A stretch of 58,260 bases of DNA from Rhodospirillaceae bacterium. Its GTDB lineage: Bacteria > Pseudomonadota > Alphaproteobacteria > Rhodospirillales > UBA2165. This document shows positions 26,759 through 35,858 of this stretch, in pieces; within the stretch, counting starts at the first letter, position 1, and each line of letters opens with the position of its first letter. The position numbers and the translations under genes were made by a program. The DNA lies in assembly GCA_018649725.1 (NCBI GenBank), contig JABIHH010000007.1:1-58260 (forward strand). Reading direction: 5' to 3'. The notes beneath the pieces were generated by a model. The model did not search any database and was not told the DNA's origin. It saw nothing but the letters and a program-made list of their open reading frames with translations.

Positions 26759-27583
26759 ATGTTGAATGTCAAATTGCACCATCTTTCTTTCTCCACTGAT
26801 CAACTTGATCGGATGGTTACATTCTATCGTGATCAGATGGGAATGACGGATATAGAGAAGATTGCGGGCGATGTTATTCTGCGGGCCAAAGGCCGGATCA
26901 TGCATTTTGTCGAAGGACCTAAAAACGGCTTGAACTATGCTTCTTATGCTGCGCCCAACCAAGCCGCGCTTGAAAGCATCCGGCAACTTCACGAGGCAGC
27001 CGGTCTAGAGTTATCGGCCTCACCCTCACCGATCTTTGGTGCAGAAGCCTATAGTTTAACCGATCCCGATGGCAACCAAATGGTCTTTGGTGTCAGGACA
27101 AATGAGCAAGAGGACAACTCTATGCCAGCTCGGATGCAACATGTTGTTGTCGCAACCACCCAAGTCCAGCAGTTGATCGATTTCTATTCTGAAAAAGTTG
27201 GCTTTGTGGTTTCCGACATTGTCAGAAAAGAAGATGATGTGATCACCTCTTGCTTTATGCGTTCTGACAATGAGCACCATAGTTTTGCCGTTTTTCTGGG
27301 CGATGCTTCTAAACTCGATCACAATTGCTACGAGACCAGCTGCTGGAACGATATCCGTGATTGGGCTGACCATTTCTCAGATTCGGAGACGACAATTTTT
27401 TGGGGGCCAGGGAGACATGGGCCGGGCAATAATTTGTTTATTATGGTGCGAGATCCGGACGGTAATGCAGTGGAGCTTTCTGCCGAGATGGGAGAAGTGC
27501 CGGAAGATCACGCAACGGGAAATTGGGCACATACGGAGCGTACCTTAAATTATTGGGGCAAGGGGATGGCCCGAGTTGAATAG
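26759..27583 (+). CDS. Two-domain VOC protein, extradiol-dioxygenase-like
   Basis: 274 residues with two vicinal-oxygen-chelate domains. Domain 1 (about 1-115) starts LHHLSFSTDQLDRMVTFYRDQMGM; domain 2 (about 125-250) starts MQHVVVATTQVQQLIDFY. Likely metal ligands in domain 2 are the His of MQHVVV, the His of KLDHNCYE and the Glu of NAVELSAE, the His-His-Glu set of type I extradiol dioxygenases. So ring cleavage of a catechol is plausible, and GrpE of the same set could also be a fosfomycin-like enzyme. AAAGG lies 11 bases before the ATG. Followed by an IclR gene on the same strand. Confidence 0.8.
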   Translation: MLNVKLHHLSFSTDQLDRMVTFYRDQMGMTDIEKIAGDVILRAKGRIMHFVEGPKNGLNYASYAAPNQAALESIRQLHEAAGLELSASPSPIFGAEAYSLTDPDGNQMVFGVRTNEQEDNSMPARMQHVVVATTQVQQLIDFYSEKVGFVVSDIVRKEDDVITSCFMRSDNEHHSFAVFLGDASKLDHNCYETSCWNDIRDWADHFSDSETTIFWGPGRHGPGNNLFIMVRDPDGNAVELSAEMGEVPEDHATGNWAHTERTLNYWGKGMARVE

Positions 27584-27621
27584 TCTGATATTATGCGACC
27601 AACGCATCAATGAGGAATTGA

Positions 27622-28440
27622 ATGTCTAGTCTAGAACGTCTGTTAAGTATTCTTGATCTCTATTCCGAGGCTGAACCGATTTGGACGCTCGAGGAAATTA
27701 CACGGGAGACCGGCTATGCGCGCTCGACGGCGTATCGCTATGTCAAAGAATTATGCGATTCCGGACTTTTGATTTCAATCGGCAAAGGCGCGCATGTTCT
27801 GGGCCCCCGCTTTATCGAGTTTGATCGTCTGATCCGAAACACCGATCCTCTCTTGATGGCCGCTCAAAAGGTCTTGCCGGAACTTCACCAGAAATTTGGT
27901 GAGGGTTTGCTCCTGCTGAGCAGTATTTATGGCGACAAGGTCCTGTGTATTCATCAAGAACCTTTGGTCACCGAATTCAGTGTCAGCTATACACGTGGTC
28001 GGCCGATGCCATTATTTTATGGTGCGACGGCAAAAATTATTCTGGCCAACTTGCCCGAACGGCGGTTGGTGAAATTATTTCTCAATCACCGCATTGAAAT
28101 TGCCAAGGCGGGTCTCGGTGAAGAGTGGGACGATTTCAAAGAACATTTGGCAGATATGCGTCGCCAAGGATATTGTATTTCAAAAGGTGAAGTTGATGCC
28201 GGTGCAATCGGAATTGGTACGGCCATTTTTGCCGATGATAAATCGGTAATCGGCAGTCTCACGCATGTTATCAACGGGCATGATAAAGAAGTAAATGCCT
28301 CGGTAATGGAACTCTTGCTCCAAGGCTGTGATCAAATTTCATCCGAGATCAATAAAATACTTCAAGCGCATGACGACATGATTGAAGAATACTCGCCTGT
28401 TATTCCCTTTAAGAATGCAGGCTCCGAAGGGGCCGCCTAA
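27622..28440 (+). CDS. IclR family transcriptional regulator
   Basis: 272 residues: a winged HTH at about 5-62 (WTLEEITRETGYARSTAYRYVKEL) and an IclR effector domain at about 75-250 with YGDKVLCIHQEP, GRPMPLFYGATAKIILA and AGAIGIGTAIFADDKSVIGSLTHV. GAGGA precedes the start. It lies downstream of the VOC gene, and its stop codon is directly followed by the hpnM-like ATG. It probably controls the VOC/bicupin group; a candidate reader of the palindromes at 24318 and 26219. Confidence 0.9.
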   Translation: MSSLERLLSILDLYSEAEPIWTLEEITRETGYARSTAYRYVKELCDSGLLISIGKGAHVLGPRFIEFDRLIRNTDPLLMAAQKVLPELHQKFGEGLLLLSSIYGDKVLCIHQEPLVTEFSVSYTRGRPMPLFYGATAKIILANLPERRLVKLFLNHRIEIAKAGLGEEWDDFKEHLADMRRQGYCISKGEVDAGAIGIGTAIFADDKSVIGSLTHVINGHDKEVNASVMELLLQGCDQISSEINKILQAHDDMIEEYSPVIPFKNAGSEGAA

Positions 28441-29061
28441 ATGAGATTTGGTCGGACCGTCGTCTTAACCATAGTCATCTTTCTGGCATCATCGGCTTTC
28501 GTTAGCGCTGACGACAAGGCGCCAGATAAAGTTATTGAAGAATTTCATGCTGCCTTACTGGCGGTGATGAAAGAGGCGAAATCCTTGAGCGCCCAAGAGC
28601 GCTACACTAGGCTCGAACCTGCAGTTACCGCTGCTTTTAATCTCGGATTAATGATCCGCGTCGCCTCTGGAACAGCATGGCGGAAAACCGGTGAAGATCA
28701 AAAAAAACAGCTCACCAGCGCTTTTCACCGCATGAGTGTCGCCAATTATGCTTTTCGATTTAAGGGTTATTCCGGTCAAAAATTTGAAACCTTAAAAACC
28801 GATGACGGACCCAGGAAAATGCGATTGGTTTATACACAAATTGTCAGTCCCAAAAAGAAAAAGAAGGATCGGGTCGTAAAGCTCACCTATGTAACGAAAA
28901 AATTCGAAAACGGCTGGCGGATAGTTGATATTCTTTTGGCTGGTGGTATTAGTGAGCTCGCGGTCAAGCATTCGGAATATCGCACCATTCTAAGATCCAA
29001 GGGCGCTGGTGCCTTGGCTAAGATGCTGAATAAGAAAGCCGATCAACTAATCGCCGGGTGA
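28441..29061 (+). CDS. hpnM: HpnM-like periplasmic lipid-binding protein (MlaC/Ttg2D family)
   Basis: 206 residues. A signal peptide (residues 1-23, ending AFVSA) precedes an MlaC-type domain: VIEEFHAALLAVMKEAKSLS, then RYTRLEPAVTAAFNLGLMIRVASGTAWRK, and RIVDILLAGGISELAVKHSEYRTILRSKG near the C-terminus. MlaC-like proteins carry phospholipids between membranes; HpnM is the version in hopanoid loci. It starts immediately after the IclR stop and converges with hpnL. HpnN, the RND partner, is encoded two genes further on. Likely moves hopanoids or associated lipids across the periplasm. Confidence 0.85.
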   Translation: MRFGRTVVLTIVIFLASSAFVSADDKAPDKVIEEFHAALLAVMKEAKSLSAQERYTRLEPAVTAAFNLGLMIRVASGTAWRKTGEDQKKQLTSAFHRMSVANYAFRFKGYSGQKFETLKTDDGPRKMRLVYTQIVSPKKKKKDRVVKLTYVTKKFENGWRIVDILLAGGISELAVKHSEYRTILRSKGAGALAKMLNKKADQLIAG

Positions 29062-29069
29062 GTTTAAGT

Positions 29070-30056
29070 TTATTCCTCTATCAAACTCGTATCGGGTTTG
29101 GTGATGTAGAAAGCAAGCAGGCCCCAAGAAATCCAGATCAATTCCCGGGCGCGCCGCACAATCGCCATGGCAAAACCAATTGTGGGCGAGCCGGTGACAG
29201 CTGATCCGATGACCAAAAAAGCTCCTTCCTGAGCCCCAATACTGGCGGGGATAAAAAATGTCGCTGCTCTGACCAATTGGGCAACCGCCTCAATAATCCA
29301 GGCTTCTTCCAGGGTGACGGGATGTCCTAAGAAAAGCATGGTGACATATATTTCAGCGGCACCCAGGACCCAATTCACAAATGCCAAGGCAAAGGCAAAA
29401 GCCGCCCGTCCGTGATGGCCGGTGTAGAAATCAACCAATGTCTCATCGACATCCTTGATATGATGAAGAATGTTGCCGAGCCAGTGAAACAATTTGTTTT
29501 TGCTCAGCACCTCACTGGTGAGGCTGGCCAGTTTAAAGCGCTGGACGGCGAAGAAGAGGAGGATTAGCACGCTCAACACAGCTAGTCCGATTCCAGCAAC
29601 GGAATTGTACTCCTTATCCAAGATGGCGCTATTGAGCATCAGCACAAAACCAACCATGAGGAATAGGATCAAAGAAACTGTGTTGATGGTTCGCGCAAGG
29701 ATTAGTGAAGCGACGCTTTCCGGGTAATTAAAGCCATGAAGATTTTTGAGTAGAACAGCTTTGATGGGCTCGCCGCCCATACTGGCGGCGGGTAGGATGT
29801 TGTTGAAAGCTTCTCCGGCGAGGCGCATTTGAAAAAAGCGATAAAGCCAGTTTGGTGTCAGCGGCGCAGATAAAAGGGTCACCTGCCAGGTTAGGGAATC
29901 GAAAAGAAATGCCAGGAAATAAATACCCAAGACCAACAAAAATCCGGAGCCGATTTGGCTCACTAAATCCAATGTCTCGGAGAAATTCGTTGCCTGAACA
30001 ACCCAGCCCAAAAGCGCTAAGCCGAGCAAGAAAAATATGATTTTAAAAAGCTTCAT
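29070..30056 (-). CDS. hpnL: HpnL-like integral membrane protein (flippase-like)
   Basis: 328-residue polytopic protein of the lysylphosphatidylglycerol synthase transmembrane (UPF0104) family. About eight membrane helices are visible, with RLAGEAFNNILPAASMGGEPIKAVLLK near residue 78 and FFIPASIGAQEGAFLVIGSAVTGSP near 265, both family marks. HpnL is the hopanoid-locus member and may take part in lipid movement. The last gene of a minus-strand unit hpnN, CDP-alcohol transferase, hpnL, with 11 bases to the previous gene. Confidence 0.85.
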   Translation of the reverse strand: MKLFKIIFFLLGLALLGWVVQATNFSETLDLVSQIGSGFLLVLGIYFLAFLFDSLTWQVTLLSAPLTPNWLYRFFQMRLAGEAFNNILPAASMGGEPIKAVLLKNLHGFNYPESVASLILARTINTVSLILFLMVGFVLMLNSAILDKEYNSVAGIGLAVLSVLILLFFAVQRFKLASLTSEVLSKNKLFHWLGNILHHIKDVDETLVDFYTGHHGRAAFAFALAFVNWVLGAAEIYVTMLFLGHPVTLEEAWIIEAVAQLVRAATFFIPASIGAQEGAFLVIGSAVTGSPTIGFAMAIVRRARELIWISWGLLAFYITKPDTSLIEE

Positions 30057-30067
30057 TCTGTCATCTT

Positions 30068-30697
30068 TTAATTGTCATCGATCATGAAATACATGATCCA
30101 GTAAACTTGCGCACCTATTGCTCCCGCAATCAATATAAGCCACAGCAAATTAAACGGTGTTAACACCAGAACGATAAAACAAAAATCAGCCCGAAACAGT
30201 TCGCGGAAGACATAAACCATAAAGTCCTTCGTGTTTTTTGGCTTGCTCTCTTCGTGGACAAGATTTTCGGATACCTTATTTTTTCGGTTCAGAAATCGCG
30301 GGATTAAATAATTTATCGTTCCGCCAATACTTCCGGCGAGACCTAACCAAAGAAAAATATTGTTGTTCGTTTCGAGCGCAATACCAAAACCGAGCGCGGC
30401 AAAAAAACAACTGTGAACAACCCAGTCCACAAAAGTGTCATATTTTTCCCCAAAGTCGGATGCCATGTTCAAATGCCGCGCTACTTCGCCATCACAATTG
30501 TCGAGAATATAGGCGAGCAAAAACAACAGGCTGCCGGTTATTCTATCCGATGGTGTTGGGCTCAAGAAATACCAGCAACTCCAAAGGCCGATAGCAAGGC
30601 TGGCCGTGGTGACTTGATTAGGGGTCACCGGTAATCGGATCAGTATTTTGCTCACCGGTATTGAGAAATGTCGGATCAAGGGAAAAAAATCGTTCAC
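30068..30697 (-). CDS. CDP-alcohol phosphatidyltransferase family protein 1
   Basis: 209-residue membrane enzyme with the complete motif DNCDGEVAR-x8-GEKYDTFVD near residues 72-97 (pattern D-x2-DG-x2-AR, G-x3-D-x3-D). The family moves a phospho- or phosphono-alcohol between a CDP carrier and a lipid. The GTG start overlaps the hpnN TGA as GTGA, so translation is coupled; an earlier TTG inside hpnN is less likely. It lies between hpnN and hpnL. With an aminoethylphosphonate pathway and two nucleotidyltransferases nearby, it may put a phosphonate head group on a lipid, but ordinary phospholipid synthesis is possible. Confidence 0.85.
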   Translation of the reverse strand: MNDFFPLIRHFSIPVSKILIRLPVTPNQVTTASLAIGLWSCWYFLSPTPSDRITGSLLFLLAYILDNCDGEVARHLNMASDFGEKYDTFVDWVVHSCFFAALGFGIALETNNNIFLWLGLAGSIGGTINYLIPRFLNRKNKVSENLVHEESKPKNTKDFMVYVFRELFRADFCFIVLVLTPFNLLWLILIAGAIGAQVYWIMYFMIDDN

Positions 30698-33309
30698 CTG
30701 GCACCCGCTTTCGGCCACGAGGCCAGTAACGCGGGCAAGATGATCAACGTGCAAATGAGTGACAGCGTTATGGCAATGGTGAGCAAGACGCCCATGCTGG
30801 ACGTGCCAGGATGGCTTGAGAGGGCAATGCTGCCAAAAGAGCCGATGGTGGTTAAGGCGCTAAAGATGATGGCCCGGGGTGTTGACGTTGCCATGACATC
30901 GCCCACGCTTTCCCGGTCGCGTATTACTAGATGGATCGATCCGGCAATGCCAAGCCCGAATAATAGCGGCAGAACAATAACATTGGCGAAGTTGAACGGC
31001 AGGTTCAATATGACGGAAGCCGCCAGAGTAAACAAAGCAGCAAGGAATAGCGGGGCAAAAATCAGCACAATTTCGCGCACACCCTTGGTCAAGAATATGA
31101 CCAGAACAACAATTAATATGACGGTCAAAATAGCGGCTTCGATAAAGGCCTGAACGACCGCTTTGCCGCCTTCGAAAATAACCACAGGCGTTCCGGTGGC
31201 AGCAGGTGCGATGAGGCGAACTGCCTCAACAAAAGCCGCTAACTCATCGCGGTTGCGCATATTACCTTTCGGCTTAATTTCAACTTTCACTCGCCCGTCG
31301 GCAGAGATTTGGCGCGTGGATAGTGGCTTCGGCAGATCCTTGAGCGAGATCGGCTCGGCATTCAAAGATTGTTTGAGCCGCACCAATTGCTTGGGCAAGC
31401 TGGCGAGCAGGCGTTGCTCCAATTCCTTGAGCGTCAAATCCGGATTGCCCGTACTGAGTAGTTTATTGAGAGAGATGCCGAATTTTTGAACGGCGGCAAA
31501 TAACGGGCCGCCCGATTTTAAAGCGCTAAATTTCTTAATCTCCGCTTGCAGTTTGGTGGTTGCCTGAAGTCGTTTCTTTTTGGTGGAGACCGCGCTCGCC
31601 GGAGAGCCTGAAAATGCCGGGCCAAGGATGAGAGCTAAATTTTCAATAAGGGCAAGTTTGTCATCTTGGCTCGACGGCACCAGATCTGACAGCGTGATTA
31701 CCTCCTCTACCAGAGGCAATTTTTTGGCGCGGGCTGCGATCTTATCTGCGGATGCCAAATCTTCCGCCAGGACGGTGATCGAATAAGGGTTGCCGTTGCC
31801 GCTCGCCATGAGATCAAAGAAGGTCGATACGGATTCGGTTTTGGTGTCCTTCAAATTCAAAGGATCAAAATCAAATAACACCTTTGGCGTAAGAAAAAGG
31901 GAAGCTACCGTAAGGATGACTGTGCCGCCAAGAATCAGTCGATGATGGCGACTAAAGTCAAAGGAGGAGAGGCCCGGCTTAGATTCTGTCTTGGTCGGTG
32001 GTGGCATCAAACTTATGAGGGTAGGCAATAATGTAAGATTGGCAAAGAGCGCAATGAACATGCCGCCACCAGCAATCAGCCCGAGTTCGGCCAAGCCAAC
32101 ATAATCTGTCGGCAAAAAGGAGAAAAAACCAATCGCGGCGGCAACTGCCGATAGGCTCAGGGCACCCCCAACATTCCGGGCTGCCACTGGCAAGGCGTTA
32201 GGAAGTCTCTCGCTATTTAAATATCGAAGCGCATAGTGAATACCAAAATCGACGCTAAGCCCGATAAATAGAACGGCAAAGGCTACCGAGATTAGGTTTA
32301 ACGTGCCGACCGCAAAGGTGGCAAAACCAGCAGTCCAGACGAGCCCGAAGAGTAGGGTGATTAAAGTAGCCAGCACCAATCTGGTCGACCGCAATCCCCA
32401 GAAGAGGAGTAGAATTACGAGTGTTAAAGACAGCACGCCGGCGAGGCCCAAGCCGTTTTCGACACTTTTTAATTCTTCATCTGCTAGCGGAACCGATCCG
32501 GTCAACCGAAGTTTGGCCTGAAAATTCTCATCTAATTTTAATCCCTGGCCGATATTTCTGAGGCTGTTGATCGCCTCCTGGCCGGGTTGAAGCGAGCCAA
32601 AATCTGTTTTGGGTTGAATAACAAGGATGCGGGTTTCCCGCTCAGGTGGCTGGTCGTCGTTTTCCCCGGCGAGAATGTTTCGCCACGATAGGCGCGTCGG
32701 CTGTTTGTTTGTCTGGGCCATGATCACGGCTGACAGGCTATCGATCATCGGTCGGGCCGCACCCAGCAATTCTTGGGCGTTGGCACCTTCTTTTAAAAAC
32801 AGGCTCAAAAGATCAAACAAGCCCGGCAGTGTCGGCTTCTTCCATAGCGTCCCTAAAAAGGGCTGCGCCTCAATAAGGCGATCTGACAGATCGGCAAGCT
32901 CACTCTCGCTTAGATACAGCAATCCGTTTTGATGAAAAAAAGCGAGGCCTGCGGGGTCGAATACGTCACCGTACAATTTGGGTTGAAGGCGCAATTTAGC
33001 GGCAATCAGATCAGCGGCCTCATTGACAAGATCGATGTTGGGGCCATCGATAACGGCGACGATATTATCGGAGAACTGCGGGAAGGCCTTGCTCAGCGCG
33101 ATTGAGTTTTGCCGGAACGGCAGATCCGGTGACAGCATTTCCGACGTGTCTGTGCTAATGCTAATATTTGTGATCGCGTAATAAGCCAAGGCCATGGTCA
33201 CGATTGTGGCCAAGAGAATTGTCGTGATCGCCTTTTTGCATATAAAACCGACCCACTGGCTGATGGCATCTTGCAATTTATGTGAGTGCGTTATGGGCAA
33301 TTTGGTCAA
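30694..33309 (-). CDS. hpnN: HpnN-like RND family hopanoid transporter
   Basis: 871-residue RND/MMPL protein that in other bacteria moves hopanoids to the outer membrane. About a dozen helices lie in two halves: a first helix near 30-48, a periplasmic loop to about 280, a helix block with GLSVDFGIHYALRYL near 360, a second loop to about 690, and a last block with GLGIAGSIHLVIRDRE near 780 and HPGTSSMGVLLTIAITL. No ATG is available near the start; TTG is used, with AGAGG nearby. It overlaps the next gene by four bases. First gene of the hpnN, CDP-alcohol transferase, hpnL unit. Confidence 0.9.
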   Translation of the reverse strand: MTKLPITHSHKLQDAISQWVGFICKKAITTILLATIVTMALAYYAITNISISTDTSEMLSPDLPFRQNSIALSKAFPQFSDNIVAVIDGPNIDLVNEAADLIAAKLRLQPKLYGDVFDPAGLAFFHQNGLLYLSESELADLSDRLIEAQPFLGTLWKKPTLPGLFDLLSLFLKEGANAQELLGAARPMIDSLSAVIMAQTNKQPTRLSWRNILAGENDDQPPERETRILVIQPKTDFGSLQPGQEAINSLRNIGQGLKLDENFQAKLRLTGSVPLADEELKSVENGLGLAGVLSLTLVILLLFWGLRSTRLVLATLITLLFGLVWTAGFATFAVGTLNLISVAFAVLFIGLSVDFGIHYALRYLNSERLPNALPVAARNVGGALSLSAVAAAIGFFSFLPTDYVGLAELGLIAGGGMFIALFANLTLLPTLISLMPPPTKTESKPGLSSFDFSRHHRLILGGTVILTVASLFLTPKVLFDFDPLNLKDTKTESVSTFFDLMASGNGNPYSITVLAEDLASADKIAARAKKLPLVEEVITLSDLVPSSQDDKLALIENLALILGPAFSGSPASAVSTKKKRLQATTKLQAEIKKFSALKSGGPLFAAVQKFGISLNKLLSTGNPDLTLKELEQRLLASLPKQLVRLKQSLNAEPISLKDLPKPLSTRQISADGRVKVEIKPKGNMRNRDELAAFVEAVRLIAPAATGTPVVIFEGGKAVVQAFIEAAILTVILIVVLVIFLTKGVREIVLIFAPLFLAALFTLAASVILNLPFNFANVIVLPLLFGLGIAGSIHLVIRDRESVGDVMATSTPRAIIFSALTTIGSFGSIALSSHPGTSSMGVLLTIAITLSLICTLIILPALLASWPKAGAR

Positions 33310-33397
33310 CCAAGCCTCTGAGCTGTTTAATTTGTATTTATCCTCAATAGTTTATCGCAAACTTGACAGAGCGGCACTAGTTAAACATTTTGCTGTA

Positions 33398-34066
33398 ATG
33401 ACAAAAAATCAGCCCCCCCCTTACGACCAACGTCTGGCGCGTCTTATGGTACGGCCCCTGGCGCAGACGCCGATCAGGCCGAATCACATAACCGGCCTCA
33501 CGCTCCTAATGACATTTGGGGCAGGCGGGCTGTTTGCGCTCGGCGATGATGCTCTGGCCAATTGGGCGGCGGGCCTCTTTGTCTTCGCGCGCTTCTTGGA
33601 TCATTTTGATGGAGAGCTTGCCCGGCTTCAGGGCACCGCTTCTAAATTCGGCTATTACTTCGATTACGTGGTGGGTGGCCTCAGCTATGCAGCTTTGTTT
33701 GCCGGGCTAGGCTTTGGGCATTTTCACGGGTTTAATCAAGGCGCGCTCGGCAATTGGGCGCTGTTGCTGGGCGGCGCAGGAACAGCTTCAGCGCTGATCT
33801 CACTATTTTCCAATCTCGGCATTGATCAGCGCACGGCAGAGCTGGTTGAGGGTGAGGCAATTGGCTATCCGGCCTGGGCGGGGTTTGAACTCGAAGACGG
33901 CATCTATTTAATTGCGCCGGTAACTTGGCTGGGTTTTCTCACGCCGTTTTTTGTTGCGGCAGGCATTGGCGCGACGATCTATTGCTTGTGGACGATTTGG
34001 AGTTACCTGCGCCTAGGGTCCCAAAAAGCGCCGGAATTTAAAGAAGAAAAAGACCGCGAAAAGTGA
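33398..34066 (+). CDS. CDP-alcohol phosphatidyltransferase family protein 2, last catalytic Asp replaced
   Basis: 222-residue membrane protein of the family with start MTKNQPPPYDQRLARLMVRPLAQTPIRPNHIT, then DHFDGELAR near residue 67 and GYYFDYVVG near 86-94. The family motif ends D-x3-D, but here the last position is Gly (GGT), although every other motif residue is intact. That Asp is thought to be the catalytic base, so the enzyme may be inactive, altered or a partner subunit. The ATG is chosen because upstream sequence lies in the hpnN start region. Its 3' end overlaps the third transferase gene, in opposite orientation, by 54 bases. Confidence 0.75.
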   Translation: MTKNQPPPYDQRLARLMVRPLAQTPIRPNHITGLTLLMTFGAGGLFALGDDALANWAAGLFVFARFLDHFDGELARLQGTASKFGYYFDYVVGGLSYAALFAGLGFGHFHGFNQGALGNWALLLGGAGTASALISLFSNLGIDQRTAELVEGEAIGYPAWAGFELEDGIYLIAPVTWLGFLTPFFVAAGIGATIYCLWTIWSYLRLGSQKAPEFKEEKDREK

Positions 34067-34609
34067 CGCTCCAAAGGCCGCTGCGACAATGAGTTGCGTG
34101 CTCCACCCGAGCAGTACAGTTACCGGCACGGCTAACATCGCATCATCTGGATCAAAGCCAGCCGAGCCTTTCAATTCTGCAGTCCGGCTGCCTTCCTGTT
34201 CTTCAGCCCGCATGACCAGCCACAGGACGGCTGTAATAGCCGCACCAGCGACAATGCCGAGCGGGATCGCAAGCTCGCCCAATTGAGAGTGGCGGAGGCC
34301 GATGCCGATACCGACAAAGGCCAGCGCGTTTGATAGGGAATCGGCGATGAGGTCAAACTTGTGGCCGCCGGGCGATGTCTTGCCGGAGAGTCGTGCCAAA
34401 ACACCGTCGGCTCGGTCGAGCAACATCGAGAGCACAAAGACACCACTGCCAATTATCGAAAAGAGATCCTCACCGATCGCAAAGCAGGCAGCGGCCCCAA
34501 GTCCGGTAGCCAGTCTCACAGTTGTTATATGATTTGGTGTGATGGGGGTGTTGACCAAAGGTCGCACGCCGACGGAGGCGATCCGATGTAACCAAGTATT
34601 GTGACTAAT
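34013..34609 (-). CDS. CDP-alcohol phosphatidyltransferase family protein 3, probable ATT start
   Basis: 198-residue membrane protein with the complete motif DRADGVLAR-x8-GHKFDLIAD. I place the start at an ATT codon: AAGGGAG lies eight bases upstream, and the resulting N-terminus (ISHNTWLHRIASVGVRPLVNTPITPNHIT) lines up with relatives that begin MSHNTW. The first standard codon, GTG at 34567, would lose these residues and has no ribosome site. If ATT is wrong, use 34567. It faces away from the AEP transaminase gene and overlaps transferase 2 tail to tail. Likely lipid head-group transfer, possibly phosphonate. Confidence 0.7.
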   Translation of the reverse strand: MSHNTWLHRIASVGVRPLVNTPITPNHITTVRLATGLGAAACFAIGEDLFSIIGSGVFVLSMLLDRADGVLARLSGKTSPGGHKFDLIADSLSNALAFVGIGIGLRHSQLGELAIPLGIVAGAAITAVLWLVMRAEEQEGSRTAELKGSAGFDPDDAMLAVPVTVLLGWSTQLIVAAAFGASLFAVFFFFKFRRFLGP

Positions 34610-34717
34610 GGTGTGTTCTCCCTTTAGACCTGTTGATCGATTGCGGACGTGCTATAAACGAGTTGATATTAAAATAACCGATTTTGATGCTCGAATAAAC
34701 CCAACTGGAATTGCTGA

Positions 34718-35830
34718 ATGAGCAAAGAACCAATGCTTTTAACGCCGGGACCTTTGACGACATCGAAGGCGACCAAAGAGGCGATGCTCCGGGATTGGGG
34801 ATCGCGGGATGCAGCGTTTATTAAACTCAGCGCTGAAATTTGCCAAAAACTCGAGATATTAGCCGGGGTTGAGCCAGAAAACCCAAGTCATTGTTGCGTG
34901 CTAATCCAAGGCAGCGGCACCTTCGTTGTTGAAGCCGCCCTTGATACGCTGGTGCCCAAAGACGGCAAGGTTCTGGTGCTGGTCAATGGTGCCTATGGGG
35001 CGCGGATGGCAAGAATCTGTGAAATTAAAGGGCGGTCTTATGAAATTTTTGAGACCGATGAGGATACGCCGCCGGACGCTGAACAGCTTGCTAAGCACTT
35101 GGCTGATGATCCTGAAATAACCCATGTTGCGGCCGTGCATTGCGAGACGACATCTGGAATATTGAATCCGATCGCAGAAATCGCTGATACCATTGCCAAG
35201 GCAGAGCGGCATTTAATCATTGATGCGATGAGCTCCTTTGGGGCTTTGCCGTTGAACGTCCAAGATGTTGCTTGTGCAACAATTTTGGCATCTTCAAATA
35301 AATGCCTGCAAGGTGTGCCGGGAGTTGGGTTTGCCATCATTGAAAAAACGGCGCTCACAGCGTCCAAGGGCAACGCGACCTCGCTCAGTCTGGATTTGTA
35401 TGATCAATGGCAGAATTTTGAGCAGACTGGACAGTGGCGCTTTACTCCGCCGACCCATGTGTTGGCCGCTCTAGGCCAGGCGCTGATTGAGCATGAGGCC
35501 GAAGGTGGCATTGAAGGGCGCGGCCGACGGTATCAGGAAAATTGCCAGACCCTGGTTGCGGGTATGCAGAGGCTTGGCTTTTCGACCTATCTCTCTGACA
35601 ATCTGCAAGCGCCGATTATTGTGACGTTCAATTTGCCGAGCGAAGGTAATTTCGAATTTGAGCAGTTTTACGACAAGCTGCATGACCGCGGCTTCGCGAT
35701 CTATCCCGGAAAACTCACCAAAGCGGATAGCTTTCGCATCGGCTGCATCGGGGATATCACCAAGGTCGACATAGAAAACGCCGTCAAAGCTATTGCCGAG
35801 GTGATGGCAGAAATGAGTTCAGTGCCATGA
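34718..35830 (+). CDS. phnW: 2-aminoethylphosphonate-pyruvate transaminase
   Basis: 370-residue PLP-dependent class V aminotransferase that interconverts phosphonoacetaldehyde and 2-aminoethylphosphonate (AEP). It begins LLTPGPLTTSKATKEAMLRDWGSRD near residue 7, then QGSGTFVVEAALDTLVP near 63 and SSNKCLQGVPGVGFAI near 192, with the PLP Lys in SSNK. Length is normal for PhnW. Beside PEP mutase and phosphonopyruvate decarboxylase genes it should work in the synthetic direction, making AEP. It converges on the decarboxylase gene (28 bases between stops). Confidence 0.9.
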   Translation: MSKEPMLLTPGPLTTSKATKEAMLRDWGSRDAAFIKLSAEICQKLEILAGVEPENPSHCCVLIQGSGTFVVEAALDTLVPKDGKVLVLVNGAYGARMARICEIKGRSYEIFETDEDTPPDAEQLAKHLADDPEITHVAAVHCETTSGILNPIAEIADTIAKAERHLIIDAMSSFGALPLNVQDVACATILASSNKCLQGVPGVGFAIIEKTALTASKGNATSLSLDLYDQWQNFEQTGQWRFTPPTHVLAALGQALIEHEAEGGIEGRGRRYQENCQTLVAGMQRLGFSTYLSDNLQAPIIVTFNLPSEGNFEFEQFYDKLHDRGFAIYPGKLTKADSFRIGCIGDITKVDIENAVKAIAEVMAEMSSVP

Positions 35831-35858
35831 ATTTTGTGCCAGGCACCGAATAGGAAAA

